Of a stretch of DNA of 64,000 nucleotides, positions 12,201-27,200 are shown one piece after another. The stretch is from Branchiostoma lanceolatum (taxonomy: Eukaryota > Chordata > Leptocardii > Amphioxiformes > Branchiostomatidae). The first letter of the stretch is position 1. Each line of letters opens with the position of its first letter. A program made the translations under genes and the position numbers. The notes under the pieces are model-generated. The model searched no databases. It was given only the letters and a program-made list of their open reading frames with translations, and was not told where the DNA came from. The DNA is taken from positions 27,899,435 through 27,963,434 of the forward strand of contig NC_089724.1 in assembly GCF_035083965.1 (NCBI RefSeq), read 5' to 3'.

Positions 12201-15200
12201 ACCCAAGGGCACAGCATCGGTGGCGGCAGGGGATTCGAACCCGGGACTACCGGGTTCTGGGCCAAAAATCCTGCCGTTACGCCACACGATGCTACAGAGC
12301 GTTAGTTTCCGTAAGATAGTTTTAGACTTTGTGAAAACGATCGAGACCATATAAAGACAATAGTATCACCTTGACAGTGGGTCCCGTTTCCGTCGAAGCC
12401 GACAGCGCAGGCGCAGTAGAATGACCCATCCGTGTTCGTACACGTGGCGTTTTCGTGGCAGTTTTGAGTGTCGTCAAGACATTCGTTTATGTCTGAAACA
12501 GAATAAACAAGGCCTAAGATATGATTAACAGTTAAAAGGCTCCAAAGGGATTTCCGTCAATATTCTGCTCAATATGTATTTCATATAGTACATCTTCAAT
12601 TATTGAATTCAATAATTGATACCTTGCACTATCATAAAAACAAACAATGCTGCTAGAATGTTACAAGGAAAGGAAAGGGAAGGAAAGTGATCTCGAACCA
12701 GTTAAGCTCAAATGAACTCAATGAACAGATGAGCTAATCTTCCACTGGTCGTGGCAGAGAAGACGCTATGTACAGAATTTACAGGTTCATTGTACCAGGG
12801 AAATTCCCCTAGCTCTTTCGAAAAGAAAAGTGAACAGTGGACCACGGCTTAACGTCCCGTCCTAAGGACTGCGACCCTTTCCGGTAGCGTGCATGTCGGG
12901 TGAGCGACACAGCCGGGGTCGAACCCGCGGTATCTAGTTCCAGAGGCAAGATCGCTAACCACTGGACTGCGCAAGCTACAACGCCAATCAATTACATGCC
13001 TGGCTTAAAGAAATAACCTTAGTCATCGTTCCCCTGTGACTTACCATTGCAAACAACCCCGTCACCTCGGTAACCATGGTGACAGGTACAGAAGAAGGAT
13101 TCGGGCAGGTCGTGACAGTCCGCGTGTTGGTCACAGTTGTGGACGCCTGCCGCGCACTCGTCCAACGCTAGGAGGCACATGACAACATTACACATGGCAC
13201 CAAACAATACATACATGTACTAGATTTAGTAGTGGCAAAGCTAGCATTTAATGTAATACAGCCAGAAGTTTTGCACCCTTACTTTTGATGTGGTATATTG
13301 AGAGTGAAAAGCTATTACTAGGCTTCGTTGGTGAAGACACTGACTTTTGCAAAAAGGATTTGGATGCTGGATGCGTATATGTATGACTTCACAAATGGGG
13401 GACAAATACGTGTTTAAGCTTGAATTTTGCAGTCACGCTAAGCTGAAGCATCACATTTCACCAGCAGTAAAGATGTGTCTATGTATTGTAGAATCCCATT
13501 ATCATCCCATACTACTACACCATATTGTATAAGATAGGTTGATTAGCCAAATAGAATGTTATCTTATAATGTACCAGTGGATGCCATACTTTGTACCTTG
13601 TGCAATTGTTGTGCAATAAAGTTTTCAAACAATTTTTAAACTTTGAAAATTAACTGGACAATGCGGAGAACACGTACGTTCACATAAGGTCCCGTTGCTG
13701 GTGTAACCTGTGTTACAGGTGCAGCTGTAGGACCCTGCCGTGTTGGTGCAGGTGGCGTTGTGATGACAGCTGTCGATACCCGAGATGCACTCGTCTATGT
13801 CTGCAGGAACGAGAATTTCTTGTGTAAGAATGTATATTTTTTTGTGTAAGAATTAATCATTCATCAATCCGATGTTAATTGTAAAAAATGTGTTTGGGCA
13901 TAAAATTACAGCGATTAATGGATATAATGTCATGTTTCAAAATTGTATCAAGATTATATGTGTACAAGCTTCAGTTTAGCTACAAGAATTGGACTGCAGA
14001 ATTCGAAGGTGACAACAAGAGCAAATCCAGTTCATGAAAGACCACTAAATACCATAGTCATCTATATTCAAAAATTTGCTTTAATTTCGCAGAGACTTGG
14101 TTTCGCGGTAGGAGGGGAAAGGAGTTATCGTGGAGTTTTACGTTTGCGGTATAAGGAATTCTGTAGTGTAGGAGTAATACTGTAAATGCAGAAATATTCG
14201 CGGTGGTTTTATGTTCACGGTTTTCGCGGCAACCGTTTCACCGCGATTTTAAAGCCACCGCAAACATTTTTGTCCAATAATGTAGCAGTATGTAACTATA
14301 GTGCTGCCGCGAACTAAAAACCACCGCGAACACCCCATTATCACCTTAGCGCGAAATGAAAACTACACGAACTTAAATGCATTTACAGTAAGCATTGAAA
14401 GATAGTTGCAGTGTCGCGATTTCACGATAGAGAGTTTACCGTAAAAATAAAATCCCCGACACCATTTCAAACATGCACAGACAATTAACTTCCCTTCAAC
14501 CATTGTCTTACCGTAGCAGACCCGGCCGTCGCCACAGTACCCAGACTTGCAGTGACAACGGAAACCGCCAGGACTGTTCTCACACAACCCAAGGTACGCA
14601 TGGCAGTCGTGGATGTCTTCAACGCACTCATCTACGTCTAGGTGTGGAGAGAAAACGGCAAATCAGTTTTACGTTCACCCTAAGAAATCCTGCTGGTCTT
14701 AATTTCTGTTTAAATATCACAGCTTTCTGTGCATTATCAGCACATAGACTCATGCAGCTCCTAATATTCTCAAGGTGAATGCCTATCTCTGGAAATCATG
14801 TTATCGTACTTATCGCGATTTAAATATTGATATCCTGTCGCATGTATCCTGATATCATATATGGCGGAATTGCTAAATTAGATAATGGCAATGGTAACAA
14901 TAATCTCTTGATTGATACTTATTATGATATCAACGATAATAATAATAATATCGATACCATCTTTGAAGAAAAAAACATGGTCTTCTGCGCACGATACAAG
15001 AAACACGGGACTTGTTATATTTTCAGCTCTACCTTGACATGTCATCCCATCACCCCTGTAACCTGCCATGCATGCGCACTGGAAGGAGCCGACAGTGTTG
15101 GAGCAGTCGGCATGAACGTCACAGTTGTGGCTGTTCGTGACGCATTCGTCCTCATCTGGAATACATCGGGGCGAAGAGTTTTAACTGAAAATTTCATGAA

Positions 15201-18200
15201 CTTGAGAGCGTCGGATCTTTCTTGTGGAAAAGTGTGAGCACTTGTAGACGGTGCAACTCTTCTACTGAAAGTCTAATAAAACAGTCTGCTTGAGGTTAGC
15301 CTGGTCCCAGTCTCTAGGGTCGGCTTAGTGGTGTTTCTGACATGTCTAATGGCCTTTCTACCTCTGGCTGCCATCCTACTTCCGCTATACCCTACTTCCG
15401 CTGCCATCCTACTTTGCCGTCGACCCAAGACCCCTAGGTGGCAAGCTAATTACTAGTAATCCAAGGCCGTAAACAACACCCCGAGCGTATCATACTTATT
15501 CCGACCAGTGATATTGAATGAATCATGAGTAAATGATAAAGGTGTGATCTCTGTGTGTGTTCTCTGAACTTGATCTAATTATGTACTAATACATGTAGTG
15601 GGATGTTGTGTAGAGGTTCTCATGTATTTTTACTGTACGGACAAGCATGGTCTGTATGTCCTAATTGACGGAAAAAAATCACATGCAGATTGTACATTTT
15701 GTAGATTGTTCAATATTCATCCTTTGTCAGATGGCAAGGGTTTCTCCTCAAGTTCCTTTCTTACCTATTCTTATTATACTTATTCTTATTCAAAAATTCA
15801 CCACTTTGTGTTTCAATATACATGTACGCTTTGGTCACTTTCAGTTTGTGACAGACTGTACATGTACATCCATCATTGTAGTATATGAATAGACCTTGGA
15901 GTGTATTTTCCATTCCCATTGAAGATGAAGATTGTGCTTTGTGAAGAATGCTGCTGTACCTTCAATGTACTGTGCAATGCAATGTACTAGTAGAGTAAAA
16001 GTTATCATCAATATGTAAGAAGAACTTGGGGGATTTCCCATGTGTCTCATATCAGTCGGACTGAGGCATGAAGTTGCAGGAAATGGATTTTTAATAATAA
16101 TTACACTATAATAGTTAACATATTCTACGCAAAAGGCTACAACACTAATAGTATTTTTCTTGTGCAATAAAAACCTTACTTATATAAGAAAACCGTGGTT
16201 TCTTACATGCCTAAAGTTGAATCTTAGACAAGGCAATGATGTGAGGCTAAAATTGAAGGAAACATATTTGTGTTATCTTGTCAAAATACAGTAGTCAACA
16301 CATCCTAGAAAGAACTACTGAAGTCAAACGCAGGGGTTGGAGGGGGAAGTTCCGAACACCAAACGTATGGTACATACCTTTATACTTATACTAGTTACAG
16401 TGTTCACTATCATGTATACACCTACTGAAATTGCATTGAAAAATTTGAATGTCTTCAGTTACACAAAAACAGTTAACATGTCCATGGAAGGTTGAAGCTG
16501 CTCCACAGACTTGTAGAATTTCGCTCCGAGTCAACAGTTCTTAGTGGCATCTGACTCCAGTCCTTGACTCGCAGATATGGCCCAGCCACTTTATTGCTGG
16601 CGTCCATAAAACTAGCAAAGAACAAAAAAAAATATACACATATATTGACGAGCAACAGTGAAAGCTGATGAATAAATAAAATGTAACTAAATCGAAATGT
16701 TTTCATGTGCAAACTGGGATCAAATTATGTAGCATGTGTTCATGTTTGCCACGTTCATTACACAATTCTTTTCTCTCAAGAAATAGCCATACTGTTATCC
16801 TTAGATCATACACACAAATATTATAACATAATAAATCACAGCAACAAGGCATACACATACGAGGCTCAACCTTTCTACCATTCTTCTTTGTATATGTTTG
16901 AAGTTTCCCGTAAGAATGGCCAACTATCCTGGAAAGCAACACCGTTTCACCAGAAGGTCTAGATGTGTCCATTATGTAAGCACATGCACACAGATAAAAC
17001 ATTATTACTAGTAACAAATGGTGGTGTATACGCGTGGTGAACGTATTTGTACGAGTTCATGCCCCCCTCCCCCATCTGGCGTCATTACAAAACACGCATT
17101 TCCAGTCGAATTTAATCATATTTATGAAACAAACAAGACTTTATATAGTCTGAATTCAACACAAACCTGGTATATCCTGGGGACACGTAGCTGATCAGAA
17201 AACGCGTACAAGACGGTGAAAACAAGGACGTAAACAGCGATCACCGATACTTGGTGGCTTCTCTGGCGATGAGCGTCGACTTACGTCATTTCCGACTTAC
17301 GTCATTTCATTTCCGTTTGGAGTTTGAAATCGACCAGTTTGAAATCGACCAGTTTGAAATCGGCGTAACTGGAAAGCACCACTATCAAAATGGGGGGTAA
17401 ATCGGAAACGATAGACCATTTTGAAAGCACCACTTTGCAAACCGGTGGGTTTCCTGGATTGGGGAATAAACTTATACACGGTACAAAATGAAAATGGTGT
17501 ATGTTTTTTTTTCGTCTCATATTCTCATTTTGGTTATTTTTAAGATGCATATTGTTTTAAAAGATATGACCCATAAGAAAAACCATGTCCTATTTTCAAA
17601 ACATATGTGGATTTAATTTTTAAAAACATGTCCCATTTTCAAAACATATGTGGATTTAATTTGCCCCCTTTTTAAAAACATGTGCCATTTTCAAAACATA
17701 TGTGGATTTAATTTGCCCCCTTTAAAAAAACGGCCCTATTTTCAAAACATATGTGGATTTAATTTGCCCCCTTATAAAAAAACATGTCCCTTTTTAAAAA
17801 CATATATACGATTTTTGTGACAGTGTTTCTGCTTCGTATTTTAGGCTATAGGATTTGGATGGTGAACCTTTTCCTCTTTGTGTATAGATGCACCTTCTTG
17901 TGAACCGTCTCACGGGGTCAGTCGGCTGCAGTTAAGTGACCTTTCGCAGAGCTCTGTTTCCAAGTGGGCGTGAGGCGCCGATACGCCGACAGAATTTTTG
18001 AGATTTTTAGTTATTTGTAGGTAGTACCCTAAACTCAAACATATTCATTTTTCGTATCCGCACCGCACTATGATTTTTACCGCGTCGAAGCCAGTCACCT
18101 TGCGGCCATAGGAATCCCTATAGGCCGAAAACTGTGTTCTGCTACCTTGATTCCCATATTTTGATCAATTAAAAGCCGTCAGGTAAACATATAAGTAAAA

Positions 18201-21200
18201 AACAAAAATGAAGGCATTATACTTTCAGCCATTCACCTAAATTTATCACAAGACTTCAGATAAGTAATGAGTTGTTTCTTCGGTTGATCCCCCTTGTAAA
18301 CTTAAAGCTATTTCTGAGGGATGAGATCATGATACCCCTTAGTAATCCGGCATACAAAGTCATTCCCGATGGCAACAGAACGTATTTGTAGCTCCAATGA
18401 TATTTCCCAAATGCAGAGAATGCTCTCTCCACATCAATCGCCATGCAATGATGTTGCACGCTAGCATAATCTTTTCACTGTATCTTCGCCATTCATGCTT
18501 GGAAAAAATGCCTAGACAAAATGTTCACAGACGCCGTAAGATTCAGTACAACGGATGAATCATAGCTTTGTCAGTGAATTCATCCCGATGGAATATCAAA
18601 TGCAGAATAGAGACTTGACCTAGCCGTCACAAGACACCACTGCCTTAGTATTCGACTTTGTACGCACACGAGAAATTGCAAGATGTTGCACGCTGTCACA
18701 TAACGTATTATTTTCATTAAATGTTCGTCCTTCAGCCTTCAGTTTTGAATACTGCAATCTTGTACTGGGAATCTCGTAGACCTACCTGTGCAGTTCCGAC
18801 CATCTCCCGTGTACCCGACGTTGCAGACACAACTGAAGCTTCCCACGGTGTTGTTGCACGTGGCTACAGCATGGCAGTTGTGGTGTCCAGTAGAACATTC
18901 ATCGGTGTCTGAGGTATTGAAACAATTGCTATTGAGTAAAATCAATAATACAAGTAGTTTTCTGGCATTTTTTTCAATTGCTTCGCATATATAACGTTTA
19001 GATAACTTCATGATTTATGCTGGAAAATGTCAATAATATTGTACACATCCTTTAATCATCATAATCATCACCGCTCGAAGGTGATTGTCGACCAATCGTT
19101 GTATTCAGTTTTGGAAGGAACCACTTAGGACCTACCGAAAGCTTTTAGTATCACCCGAAAATTAAAACACCGAAAATGCAAAATAGCCCAAAATACACAG
19201 TAATATGTGTTTTAAAGGAATAGGTTCCTCCATTGATAAACATGTTTATCATAACTCCATACCAGTGCATGTCTTCCCGTCGCCTTGGTAACCAACAACA
19301 CATAGGCAGTCAAATGATCCAATGGTGTTCGAGCAGTTGGCGTTGACGTCACAATCATGGTTCCCGGCCGTACATTCATTCACGTCTGGGAAAAATTGGA
19401 AAACGTTCAAAACACATATAGCTAGTACTTAAACGAGCCATCTTTCGCAACTAAATACACCCTGCTTCATAGGTCCAATTACGACACAGAAAGCGATGTA
19501 AACTTTGCCATACATATGCTTTATGTTTAAAGTAGAGTGGATTCATTCCTCAAGCTGACAGCTTTCGGACCGTAATCATCAAGCCATACACATGCTTTAT
19601 GATTATGATTCTACCGTCCTGGTTTTGGTAGGCCAGACAAATGTTATCTTTTAGTACAGGTTCGTCATTTATGCTAGGAGGTATATAATACCTTTTCAAA
19701 ATGAAATGTTCACAAAATACGTTAGATACAGTAAAATGGATGAATGATAGCTTTTCTTAATGATTTTGATCCTTCCGATGATGTTTTGGACGCAGTAATT
19801 TTGTAAAGTATACCCACCTGTACAGTTCAGACCGTCTCCTATGTACCCGACGTTACAAGCACACTTGAAGCTCCCTACAGTGTTGTTACACGTGGCTACA
19901 GAATGGCAGTTGTGGCCTCCAGTAGAACATTCATCGGTGTCTGGCAGTGAAAAAATATACCCTGTTACTATTGACTATGTGTAATTTTCAATTAGCTGCG
20001 TATTTCAAGATGGACAGGATAGTATCATTCATGATAATACGTTCAAAATGCCGACTAAAATACACGTTCTTTGATTATTCAGCTTGGGAGGGAATTACTC
20101 ATGAATAGCAGGAAACATTCGCTTCTGGCCACTTTTGAATATGAAGATACTTCATTACGGAACTTTGATGCAGATTAGAACACTAAAAAGATTAGACACA
20201 AATCACATGTTTAAATACAGTTTACGAATAGGATACCCTAAAAGTATGCATGTTTACTACAACTTGGTACCAGAGCAAGTCTTTCCGTCGCCATGGTAGC
20301 CAACAACACACAGGCAGTCAAATGAGCCAATGGTGTTCGAGCAGTTGGCGTTGACGTCACAATCATGGTTCCCGGCCGTACATTCATTCACGTCTGGGGA
20401 AAAAAACGGGTCAAAGTTCAACACACCAGCCAGCATTCTTAATCAAACGCCACCTGTCTCCAAAGTTTTTTTTCTTCTTTTTTACGGCATAGATAATTGT
20501 AAATTCAAATACACGCTGATTATATTGAACTGTCCTTTGGTAGAAAAAAAAATTATTTTTTACTTGCCTGTATATGTATGTACATGTATACTTATCTTTC
20601 CGAATCATGAATGCTTAAACAAAACAAGACTTTATAAAATTCCTTGCTTTGAAGGAAGCTTCCTGAATGTAACATTTGCTAAAGGAGTTTGGCTCCTTTC
20701 GATTGAAAGCTCGTTCCTCTTAGTTTCTACCAGACTGACTACGCCTAGCCTGGGTGCCATCCTATTTCTACCGGGGCTCCTACACTCGCTACCCTAAAAT
20801 TTTTAATTTGTTAGGGTAGCAAGTGCAGGAGCCCTGGTAGAAATAGTATGGCACCCAAACTATACTACGCCGGCTTATGAGGAGAATAATTTGCCAGGAG
20901 AGTTCGGCTACCAGCAGAGGGGGAAATGTAACCTTACCGTAGACTGACTCTCCTGGCCAATTATTCCCTTTTTTACCGAATTTTACGATCCCTTATCCCC
21001 GTAATGCTAGGGTCATTCCAAACCAGGGCCCGGCCGGGCTGTTTGCGGAAACGAAAACTTTTATCAATGAATATGTACAAGCTTTGCTCTTGAATGATTT
21101 TTGGCATGTTTTATGTTTTTGTTGTCTTTTAAATCATACTTTTTGTTCCCAACGACTGCCCGACCGGGACCCGGATTTGAAATGTGACCCTAGCATAAGA

Positions 21201-24200
21201 AGGCCTAGTGGAGACTAGGTTCCCCTCATCACATGACACGCACACAGATAACAATGATGCTTCCGTTGGATACGGCTTTATTGTGAGAGTAATGGCTTTA
21301 CTTAGTGGCATGAATGAACCACTTATACCGTTGATGAAGATATGATTTATCCCATTGAGCAGGCCCTTATTCAATATAATCACAAAACGATACCCTCGCA
21401 CGCGAGGATGTAACATAAAACTTTCTGTAGTATGTGCATGTCTGGTCTCTTGTCCATGTATATGAACATTGCACGCACTCCGCATAATGTTTGATAGTAT
21501 TGTTGTATTGATTGTGAATGCCACTAATACTGTACATCAGTCTGGTATACATCAACTTTTATATATATCATTTCAGCTTAGATTGTATCATACAGAGTGG
21601 TGTTGGTTGTGGTAAGCACTCTATAATACTTGTGCACGCGAGGATAGAGTATTGGACTTAAAGTCATGGTCAGGTAGAATATATAGGTATTGAATGGAGG
21701 GGGATGTGCCGTTTATAGAAATAATCGCAGTACAATGCCTACGCACGGCAGGATAGCGAAGTTGGCTAAAATTCTGTTGATATTGTAATATCTATAAGTA
21801 TATCTTATGTGACTGATACAATACTGCTATGCAATAATGATAGAATATGTGACTATTGAATGGGGCAAAATGTGCTGTTTATAGAAGTGATCGCAGTACA
21901 ATGCCTGCGCACGCCAGGATAGGGAAGGGGGCTTACCGTCACAACTGGTGCCGTTGCCTTTGTATCCGGAGTTGCACGCACACGAGAAGTTGCCGGCATT
22001 GTTGCTGCAGGTGGCATCACTGTGACAGTTGTGTAACGTCTCCGAGCATTCGTCTATGTCTAATGTATACAGAAAAGGATCTTTGTCAACACGGCACGTT
22101 TTGTCGTCACCATTGTGTGTACTATATATTTTTCACTGCCTTCAAAAAAGAAGTCAAACCCAACCATAGTAGACAAGATAACTATTTCGATTTCCATGTA
22201 CATGTATCTCCATGCACTTGTTTGTCTGCAACTAGTCTTCGGGCATGAAATTGCAATAAAGTTATAATATAATATAATATAATATATGATAATATTGTGT
22301 ATGATATTTTTTTTCTATTCTTATGAGTGACTAATATAATTTCAAGTCTGTAATTTTCCTGTTTTATGATAGACGCATAAAGGTAGATGGTACTATTTCA
22401 AAACCTCTTGCTAACCTCTTCATATACATTTGTGACTTTTGATGGAAATAAGAACACTAATTAATAATGTACGGCTCTGTTCAATTGAAAATAGAAAAGG
22501 CAAATGTTTAAGATATGCTTTATCCAATAGCTAGAACATAGAACTCAACTAAAGTGACAGACTTTCCTTTCAAAGATCAATCCTCTAACAGAAGCTGGTC
22601 ATAAGAAAAAGCTTTTAAGGAGGGATTCCCGTTACCGTCACATCCTCCGGCAATGGCCCTTCGGTACCCGGCAGGACACCTCACGTCCACCGTCCACAGC
22701 TGTGTCCCCACCCCCTGGTGCAGGATCCCGGCCCACGGGGGACCCTCCCCGGGACAGGTGGAGTTGCCCGTCACGACCCCCCTGTCCATGAGCACGTGAT
22801 GAGTGTATCCCGGGGTTAGGATGCCGTTCGGGGTGTGGAACTGCAGTACCGTGCCGTTGATGATGGAAACGGATGAAGAGTTGAAGGCGTTTACAGCGTA
22901 CACTTCACTGCTGTTAATCATCACTCGGATAAAGGCGGATGACACTGCACTGACGATCTGTCAGATAGGGAAGAAGTCAACATGGTCATCAGCAAAATCA
23001 TGTTCATTATTTTCGGACGGTTGTCGTCTTCATTTGTTCCCCGGAGCTCTCTGTGAGAGGAGTCCTAGCCGCAGTACGTTTTAAACTATGTTTGAACAAA
23101 TAACTGAAGCATCAAACTCAAATAAAACGGCAGACATCGTCAATCAATCCCTGACAGACACTGCATATCAAGCCGTAACTCTCTATGAGAGGCGTCCTAG
23201 TAGTTGCAGTACTTTCTCAGGTATTCAGAGGAGGTCATGCGTACATCCCAGCATTTCTTGCAATACACATTCAAACAAACCTATCACATATCGGAGCTAC
23301 GTTTTGAGTAACGTATGATTATTATGCTAAGCCGTGCATCTGATCGTTCTACAGGCTAATGATATCGATAACTAGTTAAATCACAATATCATCTTTCGGT
23401 TTGGCTACAGGACGTGACTTTCGACGACTTAGAGACAGGTTTCAATGCTATATGCAAAGGAACAGGGATTCTGTGCTGGCTATCATGGAATATGGTATGT
23501 TAAGCATGCCTATAAATAATGACAACTCGTCAATACCTCTGATTTGAAGGTAACGGTCCAGTCTCTAGCTCCTGTGCCGACCTCGCCGGTTGGTTGACGT
23601 GTGCTCAGGATGTGTTCTACCTTGTCCGCTGCAAAGCACGAGACAATAATCTTTAAAGATACATGAGAAAATTGCACAGATGATTTTTGATAGACAATGC
23701 TATCTTAAGCAAGTGACAATGAATACATGAATAAATTAATGCAATTGTAAAGGACTCACCCGAAACCAGAATCTGCATACACCGCTGTTCACTGAATTGC
23801 CTGCAAAAAATGTGAAACGGTTAAGGTACACCAGTTCTCCTTTGGCACAAGATTAGTTCCATATAATATGGGCTGGTGTCTTGTTGTCTTTGCACCCTAG
23901 TCTGATAGAACAAGATTCATGCAGTTGTAAACGCACAGTGTTGACGTCAATAGCCATCACTTATCGATAATTCATTCCCGATTGATCAAAGCAAGCATAC
24001 TGTGCAATACTCCACTGACGTAAAGCTCTTAATGAGTCAATGTTGATATCTGTATCAGTATAGATAACATAGCCATCTCTCGGCGTAACACATCGTCCTC
24101 GCATGCCCGCACGATCTAGAAAAATACGATTTTTTCTAAGTCACAATCCTAGATTGATAGGTTGATAAAATGTCATTCAGTACTGGAATGGAATAACTAT

Positions 24201-27200
24201 TACCAGTTGGTGTCCCTGACTTTCATACACGGCATATAGGTTCCGGTGGTGCCTAGCGGGATCGACCATGTTATGTCCATGAACTTGGTGTTCGGCGAAC
24301 CGGCAACGTCCTGTAGACTTGACTTCGTCATCCCAGACGGCTGACCAATCAGTGCTATATCTGCAATACTGGAGATATGTCAAAGGTTAGATCCTGCTCA
24401 AGATTTCTTAGCTTCGTTTTCAGACCTCACGTTCCTCCATCTAAATCTCACATAGTTTATAGTTAAGTCATATTTGATTTACCCTACTTTTTTTCTTAAT
24501 GTAACTTGCTTAAGTTTGTCCTTATCTGATATTGTGTAGCTTTTTTGTGGCACTGTGATATAAGCTTTGTACTTGAGATCAGTGGCACTATGCCATTGTC
24601 TTTGTTACTGTACTTCCAATAAAAGAATCTAAAAAATCTCACATCCCCGTACTCTGAACGCTGAATATGGCCTTCTTTGGTCAATACCCGCCATGGTAAA
24701 ACCCCAAATTCACATCAACCCTACAGAACAAGCATTGGCTAAACATTCTTATACGATAATGACAGTCTCCGCAACCCTATTTTTCCGATACTGATACTTT
24801 TTTTATGTGTCTCTCCCTGGTTTTCATGTACTGGTAGAGTAATCTCTCTTGATTTAACTTCATTAACATGCTTTTAACCAACAGCGGTTTCCTCTACAAA
24901 TGGAATATTTCTTTCATTATTGTTGTATGTAAGCATTGTGTCTTTTCTATGCTAGGACATGCTATCCCTTTCAGTATACAATGTATTCGACGTGTTGCAA
25001 GGCTTTCTAAACTCGACACCCCTCCTCAGCCCGGAGATTTTCTGATAGACCCTCACCTAGCTGAGGTTTTCTCCTGAGAAGCTTCGACTCTGAAGACGAA
25101 CTCGTCCCCAGATGACGCGGGTACGCATGTGCCGTCTACGGCCATAGATGGTGCAAATAACGGTCCGTCGTCACATCCGGCGCTAACCTGCATTATGGGT
25201 AGGATATATTTAGCTTATTTCGACCTGTCTACATTTTCTGGGGCGTCACTTCCTTTGTTAGGTTTCTATCAAATCTCAGATGCCTGATAAGCCATTAGCG
25301 TACGTGCTAGTAGTCTGGTCTTGTTTTGTACATGTGTATATGATTTCATGGAAATAATATTTTGAAAACTTACATCTTTCCTTACCCACACATTATGGGT
25401 CTCAGAGTATGTCTTTAGTCATCATGATAAAGTTTTAAGAGTCGGAGAGCATATATTACCTTTTTGTTGGGTAAAGTTAGGTCAATACATACATTTTAAG
25501 TGGGTTCCCCATATATTGAGGTTGCACATTACAGAGCCTGTATGTGGGTCTTGTATATGTACGCTGAACGCATCACACCGCAGCGAAACGCACCGAATAT
25601 GGAAGTACCTATGACCCAGCAGCGCAGAGAAACTCAAGACGAAGCAGCGCAGAGAAAATGACCTGATTAAGAAATGAAATAAATGAAATAGATTGCATAA
25701 AAGACCTCCGTCAGGACAAGGGTTAACAATCGTGCACTCAAACAGTGTCACATCGCCCTACCTCAATGACATTGACGAGGAACTGCAGAGGGATCTTGCT
25801 GAGCGGATCGGCGGTGGTGATTGGGCCGTAGCCGGCCAGGGTGATGGGTTGCCGCGGGAAGTCTTCTATCTGTAAGGCTGCCGGGTACCAGCCAGCAGAG
25901 TACCCGTGGGTAGACGACGCGTCGAAGACGATCGTACAGGTGTCCTAATGTTCATAAGGCGGTGAAATTTAGAAAGCACCTAGCCCGGTTAATCACTATA
26001 GAAGCTCGCAATAGATGTTCTTTTGATGGTAAGTTCTATTTAAGTCACCAGTTGAAAGCTTGGAATTGCAATGTTTGAGTTTCTATGGTAATATCACGGA
26101 ATTTCCTATTTGTAACAACAACATCAGGCAATGAAGAGCAACAAATCCGACGTAAAAGCCATTTCTATATGCCTATAAATGCTTTCATCAGATTAATAAG
26201 TCTTTGGATAACAAAGTTCATTTTTCACCGTGAACCAAGAGTTTTATCACCGGAACGCCGGCCTGAATCAAGGAGGTTAAAGAGAGACCTCCTTAGTACA
26301 AATAACTTTATCATTCATTCCTATATGTGATGTACATCCCTTGCATTGCAGTTATGCGATCAAGGATAATCAGAATGAAAATGGAATGAAAATGGATAAA
26401 GAATTGTCAAAATTTTCATTATGCCGAAGTTTCTTTTACATCTTTAGATTTGTGAATCATCTAAAAATCAAAATGATTTCGAAGAGAGTACCTAGCGTTT
26501 AATGTACATGTAGCTGATAAATGTAGCTGACAAACAAAGGTAGTTTTAAGACATTACGTCGTAAGGGTTCTTACCTCAGTCTTCGTGGCCAGTCGAGAGA
26601 AGGATGGAAGGATGGAATGATACGTGCATTATGAGGAACGTGACAAAGGTACACATGATGTGAAAAATAAAAACTTTGACATGGCAAAATGAAACGTCAA
26701 CGTGAGACGGTGTACAAGTGGGTAGATATAGTGCTGAGAGATTACGGTGTGATTCCGGACTCCACTACATTACAACACAACACAACATTCAGCTCATTCA
26801 ACCCCCACACGTTTTTTTTTTATAGTATAATACTAATAACAGTAAATACACTTGTCATGTCCTTGCACACACAAAATCAGTTCTCTATGTTCCTTTGTAT
26901 CCCTGCTGTTTTTTTACTTGCACCCGTCACTTGTTTTGTAGCTAACATAATAACTGTATGCGCAAACTGCTAAATTATCTTTTTATCGGGCTAAGCAGTG
27001 CGAAAGAATAAGAAGTCCTTGGCCTTATTACTAAGATCATTCTCGGATACATCGTACAGCGTAACGTTCGTCTTCCATTTCACACTTCGCACTTTTAATT
27101 CGCATCAAATGCTCAATTTGCTTAGCTTTTTTGTACAGCCAAAGCCTCGTTACTAGACAATATTCAAATGACTCTTGCAACAAGATTGTCAGTGATATTC

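Larger units (their letters stand above)
18450..20393 (-). repeat. Intragenic tandem duplication of two EGF exons with introns
   Basis: EGF 5 and EGF 4 (18,786 and 19,263) repeat as EGF 3 and EGF 2 (19,818 and 20,271), 1,032 and 1,008 bp apart. Intron similarity is also visible, for example ACAAAATGTTCACAGACG near 18,515 versus a related AAATGTTCACAAAATACG near 19,705 and GGATGAAT(C/G)ATAGCTTT in both. Confidence 0.8.
20394..21936. other. Intron 12 (1.5 kb)
   Basis: Holds a hairpin element (20,751-20,857), a MITE (21,004-21,196) and a 156-bp tandem duplication (about 21,700-21,936). The rest is unassigned. Confidence 0.6.

Noticed and set aside
9905..12985. tRNA genes suggested by box A and box B motifs
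   Set aside because: Stems and anticodon arms are not tRNA-like and conserved non-tRNA bodies follow; these are SINEs.
24177..24383. 68-codon open frame over exon 8 in another frame
   Set aside because: The alternative frame gives DITWSIP, fits the module and joins both neighbours in phase.
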